DNA from: Strigops habroptila | Lineage: Eukaryota; Chordata; Aves; Psittaciformes; Psittacidae | Direction of reading: 5' to 3' | DNA length: 64,000 nt | NCBI RefSeq assembly: GCF_004027225.2 | Contig: NC_044278.2 | Span: 82,038,923-82,102,922 of the forward strand | The notes under the pieces: model-generated | The model's database searches: none | Seen by the model: only the letters and a program-made list of their open reading frames with translations | What the model was told of the DNA's origin: nothing | Part shown: positions 38,203 through 64,000 of the stretch, one piece after another | Layout of the letters: each line of letters opens with the position of its first letter | How positions within the stretch are numbered: the first letter of the stretch is position 1 | Translations under genes and position numbers: made by a program

Positions 38203-39968
38203 TTGCAAAAAAAAAAGAGTCTTTATATATAAACCATTTCATTCTCTCTCAAAACATTCTACAACTATACAGCTGTTTGCTCCATCATTTGCATAGGAAA
38301 TACCACAATACAAAAATAAGGTGGGGGGGGGGAGGCAAAAGAAGCAAAACAGCGACCAATTTCTGCATGTTTCCATGTATAAACATTTGAAGCCTTACAA
38401 AATTATTTACATCGTTTGTCAACTATTTACATTAAGAGCAACATTTCTAACTATAACAAACAAAACTATAATTTATCAAGTATATGTAAAATTGTTTTTT
38501 TTTTAAAAAAAAAAAGGAGTCTATCATATACCACAAATAAATAAAGACAAACAACAGTTTTAACAAAGCTAAGTTTTCCTGCAAGACCCTTTTTTTGGTA
38601 TTTTGATTGTCTATTCTAGCCTTTGGTTGACAGCTTAATGTTACGGCTTGTGAAGTCCAGACACTTCTTAGGTTTGTTTGGTTTTCTCCTGTTGTCTGGC
38701 CAAATCCTATGTGGTCTAACCTCATCTTTGGCCCTCCATCTACTATTTCAAGGCTGAACACGGTGGATCAAAGTCATTGTTAGCACAAAAGGGCACCACC
38801 TCATTGTCTTCAGTGGAGTTTCAGCTACTTTTGTCAGCAGTAAATTTTTCCCTACGTGTGTCAATCTCAACAGTGGATTAACTAAACTGTGCTGTAATTT
38901 GACACAAAATTACTGTATCCTTACCTTCTAGTAAATTACATGCAATATCCACACGAAACTAGATCACACTGGTGCTGAAGCAGCTTAACATGTCTGCATA
39001 TGAAAATTTCATCCTAAATCCTTCTTTTTAAAGTGATACTAAGTTTAGCTTATAGTAAGAGGTTTAACATTCTGTGTTCCTTGCAACTATCCCCGTTAGC
39101 TAAGCTTCCAATGTTGACTTTACGGTTCATTCTCCATGTTTTTTCCCCTTTTAAGCAACTTGAAAACAAAATTCTGCTTTGAAGATTCAGTGCACACCGT
39201 TTGAGTTAACAGGTACAACACGTCTGAATGCTTAGCTCATTTCTCTGAGGAAAAATGAAGCTAAGTCGGTATGATTTTGAGAGGTATTTAAATAACTTTT
39301 TTTTTGTAAATGTGCTGTGTTATCAAATGTAAAACAACTGCTTTTTTCAGATGATTCTTAGAAAACATTTTGCATTAAACCTAAAAAGCTGATTTGCATA
39401 TTTACAAAATCTTTGTCATAGCAAACATGCAACATACAGAACAAAATGTTTTGTTCTATGGCTGTTTATGAATTTCTCTATGTACTTTTTTCCACAGAAT
39501 GACTTAGTATTTAAAATAAAACCCCACAAGTACTAAGTATGTCCAGTAAAAACCTGACAGATTACAATTCATGGCTTTTCCACTGTGTTCATTCACCTGC
39601 AGCCTCTCATTAATTTGTTTACTAAACACTGTCACAATAATGACAGTGCTTTGGTCAAAACACCGCAAGAGGAAAAAAAAATGCATAAAGCTGCAATGTG
39701 TCAAGACATAATACTTATAAAGAGATGAAACCTGCTGACTAAAGCCATATACATCATGAGAGCAAACAAATGACTGAACACTCTGGTATTGTGATACAGT
39801 GTCTTCCCTTTTTCTGCATAAATATACAAAATATACATTTCCAGTTTCATTCGAGATTTCTTTTAAATGGGTAACCCACACTCAAAAATTAAACTAACTT
39901 TAGTTCCGTGTCAAGAGTCAATAGGAAATTGCATAGATACAGAACAGCCTCAACGACAAGTCCAGCTT
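38185..39968 (-). other. KLF5: KLF5 3' untranslated region (inferred)
   Basis: About 1.78 kb of AT-rich sequence between the TAA stop and the first good polyadenylation signal, close to the length expected of a KLF5 3' UTR. It has homopolymer T/A runs (for example 39297-39306 and 38490-38515) and several AU-rich stretches that could act in mRNA turnover. It contains no CR1 copy. The end point is inferred from the AATAAA and the GT-rich element, not from transcript data. Confidence 0.75.
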
Positions 39969-56909
<16,941 letters not shown>

Positions 56910-57520
56910 GAGGCGGGCTGGAGGAGGCGGCGGCGGCGGCGGCAGCGGGTGCGGCGCGGACGGGCTGCCCGCCCCGGCGCAGGGGGACTGCCCGCGGGCG
57001 GCTCCGGGCGAGCGGGCGGGCGGGCGGTGGCTACTCGTGCGCTCACTCCCCAGGAGCCCCAGCCCGAGCGCGCATCCACTCCGGTGGCGTCAGTGCCTCC
57101 GCCTGTACCTGGCCGCGGGTATCTACCCGGTGACACACGCCCGCCTCTATTTCACCCTACTCCACCCCCGGCCCCCCCTACACCCCACCCAGCCCGACGA
57201 AGGGGGCCGGCCCTGCGGGCTGCCCTGCCTACGGGGAGCGCGGGCGGCTCCTCCCCGCACCGCGCCCGCCGTAGAGCGCCCGGGCCGGGGAGCGCGGCGG
57301 TGGCGGAGGGGCACGGTGGCCCTGTCCCGGTCCTCGGCTCGTCCCCGGTCCCGGCGGCCAGCAGCCGGGCTGCCCCCGGCACCGTGCGCTTTGCAGGCAG
57401 GGCTCAGTGCAGGCAGGGCTCAGTACGGGGAGGGACGGACGGCTCGGTGCTCGCAGCGAAGTGGAAGGTGGTTTTCAACAAGTGCGGCGATCTGCCGTGG
57501 CCCCTCTCGTGCTTGACTAT

Positions 57521-57564
57521 TATTTATAGTCTTTTAAAGAAGCGCTGCTAAATGCAGGCATTGG
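57521..57564 (-). promoter_or_regulatory. TATA-like box with an upstream CCAAT motif
   Basis: On the minus strand TATAAATA occurs at 57528-57521 and CCAAT at 57564-57560, about 32 bp further upstream, in the same direction as KLF5 and at the upstream edge of its CpG island. If used, initiation would fall near 57,490 and give a 5' UTR of about 580 nt. The motif could equally be chance in AT-rich flanking DNA. Confidence 0.35.
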
Positions 57565-60500
57565 AAAATAACCGTCTGCCCTACCTTTCATGTTCAAAAG
57601 GGGTTTAGAGGTAGTCATTCAAATTTATTATTTTCTGTCCCGAAGGCAACTCGTAGTCCAAAACCTGCTGCTAATACATTTCGGTGCTGTAATATACATC
57701 TGCACCGTACGCCGTGAAAACGCTGTTACAGAAACAGGTCGGAGGAGGAGGAAGGAGCGGAGAGGAAAAGAGCGACGATTGTGTCTTCTCTTCCCTCCCC
57801 TCCTCCCCCCCGCTCGCCAGTCCCCCCCCTCCCCCCCCCCCCTCGGATGGGGCAAGTTTCTATTTACTTGTTTTGAGGTGTGGTTTCAACGCAGAGCGTA
57901 TTTCCTCGTAAGACACAGGACGGTGCGCTAAGCTCCTGCATGTTTCACTGAAGGAGGAGAAAAAGGAGGGACACCATCCTTTAGTGCAATACCAAAGGGC
58001 TCACGTTGTATGGGAAAAGTACAGCACGTAGTGGAGCCTTGGAGAAAAAACAAACTTTCCACCTTTCTCCTGGCCCTGCCAGCCCTGCGGCGCTGGGAGA
58101 GGGTCTGTGAATCCATGGAAGTGTTGGCAACTTCCCCCTCCATGCATTTATCCCCTATCAATTACAGACAAGGCTCTTTTTTTAGATGTAAAAAAGCACT
58201 TTTCTGGTCAACCTGGCACTCCTCCGCTTTGCCTTACAGTCCACAGCAAGTAAAACATCTCAGAGCCTGTACGCAGAAAGCTAATTACAGAACCAGGAAA
58301 GAAATCAGCATAACATTTCTTTACACAAACTGTCTGTTTAGCAATATATAGCCGCTTGATGCTTGTTATTGCTAACAGAGATCCAGCTACTCCCGTCAGC
58401 GTAGCATTTAAAGTCATGCAGACGGATTTCCATCCAACACTAACACGTACTTGTGTTTAGACAATGTGCGACTTCAGTCCTTTTCCGCGGACTGTGGCTG
58501 GCATTTCTTTACCCATTCTAGCCTAGAAACGGGTGTTTTAACCAGCAGATTTTAAAATCACCTTTTTTCCTCTGTAAATGCTCTTCACATAGCCCTAGTT
58601 TAGGGTTATGCTTCAAACTACATTTTTTGAATGCCCTTCATGTACCCTGTTTCGACCCAGTTAGGTTTTGTACTATGTTTTTGACCCTCTGAAACGACAC
58701 GTTTAGTATGAACTGCTCGAACAGTTTTAAAAATGCAAAACTAGTAACACGGCACTATGGTGTCTGGAGACTAATTCGGCTGTAATTCTTCTAGATGAGG
58801 CACAATATAGGGCTAGGCAGCATCTGATGTAGTGCATATACTAGTAACTTTCAGACATTTATGTAAATTGTGTAGCTGTAGTAACTGAAATGTTTCTGGG
58901 ACTTGCGTGCTTTAATTACATGCTTTACCTCCATCTGATTAAAGGAATGATAAACAGATCATTTCAAAATCGTTTTTTTTTTGTTTTGCTTTGTTTTATA
59001 TATGTGCATTTATAAAGGGCCTGCTCTGGCAAATGCTTTGGCAGGTTAATTAGAACGGCATCACTGAGTAAAGCTCTGTGTGTACTTAAACATTTTCAGA
59101 AGCAGCTCTGAATGTGTTTTAATGTTTTTTAAAAGGATATAATTAGGTCTGAACTGCAGGTAAATAAATCCAAACCCATCACTATGTTTTTGTGCTAATG
59201 ATGGGCCCTACAGTCTTTTGTCAAGCAACAGTCAATGGAAGATTACTAAAGACTATATAATTTTTAAAGGGTGATTTTTTTATTTTGGCATTTCTACCGT
59301 CACTAGCAAGCAGGCAAGTCAGATCAACTCTTGTTCCTGCTCAGGTTGTCTGCTTACCTGACCTACACAGTGCTGCACTATTGAAGCTTAGAGATAGCCT
59401 AATGCATGGATAGATCCAGACAGAAAAATTATTTGATAGACCATTTTAAGAATTTCCATTGTTATTAGATTTTATACTTCCTTGAACAAATCATTTTTAT
59501 TTACAAATTTAAAGTCAGTAATAAGCTGCCAACTAACGTCATCTCCTAAATTAAATTGAAATGAGAGTTTGTTCAGAATAAATCATCAGGGGAAAAAAAA
59601 AAAGAGTTTACAGTTATAATTATTTGGAGCATTTCTATTTCTTTACTGATTTTGCAGAGTTAAAAGTGAGGTTACGCATTTCTGCAGCAGAAAACTGAGT
59701 AAGCTCTTTTAAACCCAGCACAGTTCTGTTTGTGTAAGACTTTTGTCAGGCGTGTTCAGGAGTTATGGTAAGTGATCATTCCTCTGCAACACAGTTCCCT
59801 GAGCATCAAAAAAATGACAACTCAAGGTCTTTAGTTACTGTCCTGTAGACCAAAAAGGGGAATAAAACTTTGAGTAGTAAGCACCTTGAGCTGGATATGT
59901 GAAAGACACCTTGCAGTGTCTTTGGTCACTGATAAGAGCAGTGCAACGCTCTGTGCTCAAAAGAGCATTCTAAGGCTCAATAAAAAAGGGTTAAACTTTC
60001 TGAAACTATGTAAATGCTGCAGGTTCTGAGCGGGCAAGGATCCAGGCTTTCTGAATGAATGTGCCTCAATTACTTTGAACTCTCTTGTTCCGTGCATTCC
60101 TCTTCACTTAGTAGTGCTATACCCATCAGGGGAGACAGGAGAAAACAAGAACAAATGTCAAGTTTCAGGCAGTTTGGAGCTTGGCAGTGGTGGAGCACAG
60201 CACTGCCTTGTGGGAGAGGGGTTGGGAGCAAAGGTGTTCAGGACGGGTGCGAGGGGGGATGAGGTGGAGACAGGCTCCCTGGTTTCCCAACTCCTCGTCT
60301 CTGCCAGACACACCTCTTAGAGAAGGTACTTGTGTTCCTGGTCGGGAGGAGAAGGGCCAGAGTTGATGGGGACCTGCACGTGCATTGTTTGGAGGGGTAG
60401 GGAAGGAGTGGAAAGATGTGCACAAGTTCTTTCGTAATAATGGTGAGGTGAAGGAAACCTGAAGACCTCAGCTGAACTGAGCCAGGCTTGAAGCTGTAGG

Positions 60501-63500
60501 AAGATGGCTGGTAATGATTTCAGGAGCTTTTAGCACATTCAGACGCTGTTCTCAGTCAGCAGATGCTCACCTCTCTTTTTCATGTAAACTTACTAGAGAA
60601 GGGGAAATAAACTTTCTTCTTGAAAAATCAGTGGCTGGCTGTGCTTCTGACCAGTTGTTAGACTCCATGTCCCCAAGGGAAGAAATGGTTTCTCTTCTTA
60701 CTTTCGACTTTTGAAAGAGAGCCAGTACCATCATTTCACCTCAAGAAAGTCATTATTTTTCTCGCTCTAACTTTCCACTGAAAACAGGATTGCACTAGCC
60801 ATGAGGTGACATCTTAGCTCATGACAGGCTTCGTGAATGCCACTCGTGCTATATAATACAGCACCACCACAATAAGGAATGTAGCAGGGTGACTTTCTGC
60901 TAAAGTTAATTGGAAAATCATGAAACTATAGTCAATTGCTGTGTACCTGTACCTGTTGCTATTTCAGGATTAGCTTACAGAGGTGTTTCCTTTGCTTATG
61001 CAGGTTTTCATTTCACTTTACCAAAAATGCTGTGCCAGACCCTACGGAGAAAAGGATATTCCTCCTGAAGTAACGAATGGCACTTCCTTAATTGCTTCAG
61101 CCTGCCATTTTGAGTAAAAACACACTTCATCTTGACTTCTTTCCCCTCTTAGCTGAATGGAGATCTTACTGAAAGATGACTCTTTCAGTAGTCATCCAGT
61201 TCTACCTTTCTGCTCCAGTGTGCAAATCTTACAATGAGGAAAATACCTCTAGTTCTCCTTGGACAAGGCTCTGTTGTGAAGCATGTACAGAAAGTGAGTT
61301 TTCATTTTGCCAAACCGCCCGTATGCCCTAGGACAGTTGTATAAAACCTTCCCATTCCCAGTGGAGTCCGTCAGGATTTCTTTGCCGCACTGTTGGGAGT
61401 GAATTCCTGAACCAGCTTGGAATTTCTTGTTACTGGAATTGAAGTGGCACATCATGTCAGGTAGAAGCCTCCTCAGTAGAGTGACTCCAGCATCAGAGAA
61501 CTGGATTTGACAGGTTTTCAAAATATAAAGATATATAAAAACTGCAAAATAAATAGTTCCTGTATTTTACAGGCCAAGGGAGAGTCACCATTAGAAAGCT
61601 TGGTACAGACTTTATGAGTGGTCTATGCAAGTTTTTCTTCTGCACAATTAAAAATGAGACAAAACTGTTAAAGTTATGTTTGAAGTTTGCTGAGATTACT
61701 AAAAGCACCCAGATGCAGTTGTACTTGTGGTTTGTTTTTATCCTTTAGCTAAACATATTTTTCTTCCACTGTAAGATGAGTAAGTAAGAATAGCAGTGAA
61801 GGTTTGTGACACTAAACAAAGGTATGTAAACTTACCCACAAATAACCTTTGAAAAAGTTTGTTTGCAGCAACAGGTAAGGATCCTACCATGTCTGCATTT
61901 TCTGTGTTTTGACCTGGCTGAGTCAGTCTGTGCTGTATAAAGCCTAATTACAGATTAATTATAGAAATCTGTCTATGCAGAGATCCGTTCAAGTATTTTC
62001 CCTGAAGTTTAACTTGAGCATGTGTGTATACACTTGCATGCACCAGTCTGATTTGCTATTTATCAAAGCCAGTGCTGACTTGGCGGAACAGATGCTTCAA
62101 GATGGAAACTTCAACTGTTCATTACTTGAATTCTTGGATTAAGAATCATCGACCTGTCTGGAGGAAACAAGACATCTTACTCACTAGCTGAACCCAGTCT
62201 TTACTGGGGTTTTAAGGAGTCTTCATAACTTCAGGTAACAGCCTTGTATTTCACGGTTTCAGGTGCTTTTCAAATATTTTGAGCCCATCTGAGAAGACAA
62301 AGTACATAAAAATCTTTTACTGTTTCCAGTCCTGTTTTTGACCTCTATAGGTTAAACATATACCTGAACTGGAGGCTGTTTATTACAACAGGCCTTTTTG
62401 AGAACAACAGGCCACTGACTCAGCTTTAGGAGATGAGTGTTTCCTGTATTTTCATCTGTTGTCATACAGCTGCTCAGCTCTGACTTCTTGTATGGTAGGG
62501 CCAGAAACTCCAACAGCATGCTCCTTGAGCATATCACTTAATTATTTATGTACTATTAGTGCAGATGGAAATCTCTACATGGCAGTAATTACACAAGATA
62601 AATTAAAATGCATACTTAGAAAATAACATTCACAATTTGTGGAAAGGGGGTTTCCCTGTCACCTGGAAGTTTGGTGGGAGTCAGCACCACTCTTTTCTTC
62701 CACCTCCCTGTGCAACACGTAGGCTGCCCGCTTTATAAAAGCAAATGCTGTTGGCAACATTTGTTAGCAATGGGTGGTCCTACACTTATGTTTAACTGCT
62801 TGAATATATGAGACAAACCCACATTCTTTACTACTAAAGAAAGCAGTTTGGCTCCAGAGTGTTTATGCTGAAAATTTGTTAACAAACGCTAACTGTAAAA
62901 CTGCCATGCTTGCATGTCTTGGCTGGAAATCTCCTGATCAGGGAAACAACATAGAGTGGTTTGGGGATTGTGAAATACTGGCCTGCCAGCTGGGAGATGG
63001 AGCCTTTACAGGCTGGGACGTGGCAGAGGGGATGGTCTGGCTGGACAAGCTAGGAGGGCATTAAAGCAATGACAGGCTACTTGTTTAACAATCCCTAGGA
63101 GCATAATGAGGTGGGGCAGTGAATACTCGTTTGGAAGTAAAACCTGATGTTGAGAGCAAAAATAATTAAGGGATGTGGGCAGGAAAAAAAACAATCCTTC
63201 ACTTCTTATGCTGTGTTCTTTCAAGCATGGCAAGGGAGGATAAGCTCCTTAATCAACTGCCTGTAATGTGCAGAAAGAAGATCCTGGGGTGTTCAGAGTG
63301 TAATATCTGCAGGGTACAGTGAGCTGCTTGCTTACTGTGATACTGGGAGCACTGCAGGGACCCTGACAGACCACTTTGGCTGTCCAGAGAAGCTAGTGAG
63401 CCTTTATGTCTATGTTCCCTGTGGTGCCTGAACTGCCTTATTCAGAGCAATGGTAGGAACCTAAAATTCAGTGTGTTGCATAGCTATGCCCTCAGCGGTG

Positions 63501-64000
63501 AAGTAGCAGAGCTCATGCTATTGGCACTAATGTCTTCACAACTTCTAAAATTAACCAGTAGTCTCTGTATTCAAACAATTTTGCATCCAGCACAGATGAA
63601 TTCTGCACTAGATAATGTTTATAATCATCAGATCTGATAACTGGTCAAAAAAAGGGAAACTTGGTGGACATCCCCAAATGTTTATTTAATCATACTGTCT
63701 GTAATCAGCAGAAAGGGCTGAAACAAAAAGGTATGGTGATTTAAAAGGGCTGATTTGACAAAGCTGAAATAAATAGTAGGCTTAAGCAGTGACCACTGAA
63801 TAATTAGGCAGAGTCTGAGTGAGGTGAGTACAGTCCTCAAATTCTACAATCCCACAGAAGCTAGTCAAAACAAAACACTCCTTCCTCAAAGGAACAACCT
63901 CTTTCCTTCTGTGTCGTTAGAGGGCATTCTGTAAAGCAGTTATAATTATAGATACTCAACAGCTGGGAAAAGAACTAGTAACAGCAAATATAACTTTGAT
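57565..64000. other. Intergenic DNA upstream of KLF5
   Basis: No CR1 or other transposon and no supported gene in 6.4 kb. From about 58,850 to 59,260 the sequence is rich in TAATTA/ATAAAT-type words and lacks simple repeats, the look of a conserved non-coding element, although conservation cannot be judged from one sequence. A GC-richer patch lies at 60,150-60,420. Confidence 0.55.
57780..57844. repeat. C-rich tract upstream of KLF5
   Basis: C/T-rich run with C-runs of 7 to 12, just outside the CpG island. On the minus strand these are G-runs, so the strand that KLF5 is read from carries four or more G-tracts that could form a G-quadruplex. Confidence 0.85.

Noticed and set aside
61249..61521. 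90-codon minus-strand frame that looked protein-like
   Set aside because: I could not link the peptide to any family, and no neighbouring exons or splice sites support it.

Overview
The window is most likely from a bird, and probably a neoavian one. It carries a single recognisable protein-coding gene, a spliced Krüppel-like factor 5 (KLF5) on the minus strand, set in long non-coding DNA. The interspersed repeats are CR1 LINE fragments. Their 3' ends carry the avian octamer tail (ATTCTATG-type), and several match the CR1 3'-UTR type common in neoavian birds. The species call is inference from repeat style; the KLF5 call comes directly from the translated exons and splice sites.

Layout. Positions 1 to about 38,180 are intergenic DNA downstream of KLF5. 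It holds 13 CR1 fragments in both orientations, one of them very old, plus a palindromic MITE-like relic (11,084-11,169), a composite of perfect inverted repeats (24,503-24,583) and ordinary microsatellites. From about 38,185 to 57,500 lies KLF5. It has a 1.8-kb 3' UTR ending at an AATAAA followed by a GT-rich stretch, coding exon 4 (39,969-40,147), a 12.6-kb intron 3, exon 3 (52,747-52,806), a 1.1-kb intron 2, exon 2 (53,954-54,821), a 1.9-kb intron 1 and exon 1 (56,676-56,909). The gene starts in a CpG island of about 1.5 kb (55,950-57,480). Positions 57,500-64,000 are upstream intergenic DNA with no clear gene or transposon.

The four coding exons join in frame, with GT-AG borders and phases 0, 1 and 1, into a 446-residue protein. 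It has the KLF5 N-terminal motif, two SUMO-type IKxE sites, a proline/serine degron region, a PPPSY WW-ligand motif and three C2H2 zinc fingers at the extreme C-terminus. The least conserved part is the end of exon 1, where glutamine, proline and glycine runs replace the region seen in mammals.

I found no tRNA, rRNA, CRISPR, prokaryotic or viral gene. Other open frames are either shadows of KLF5 exons, CR1 reverse-transcriptase remnants, or chance frames. I did not find a convincing new biological system. The most notable items are local sequence structures and the repeat landscape around KLF5.
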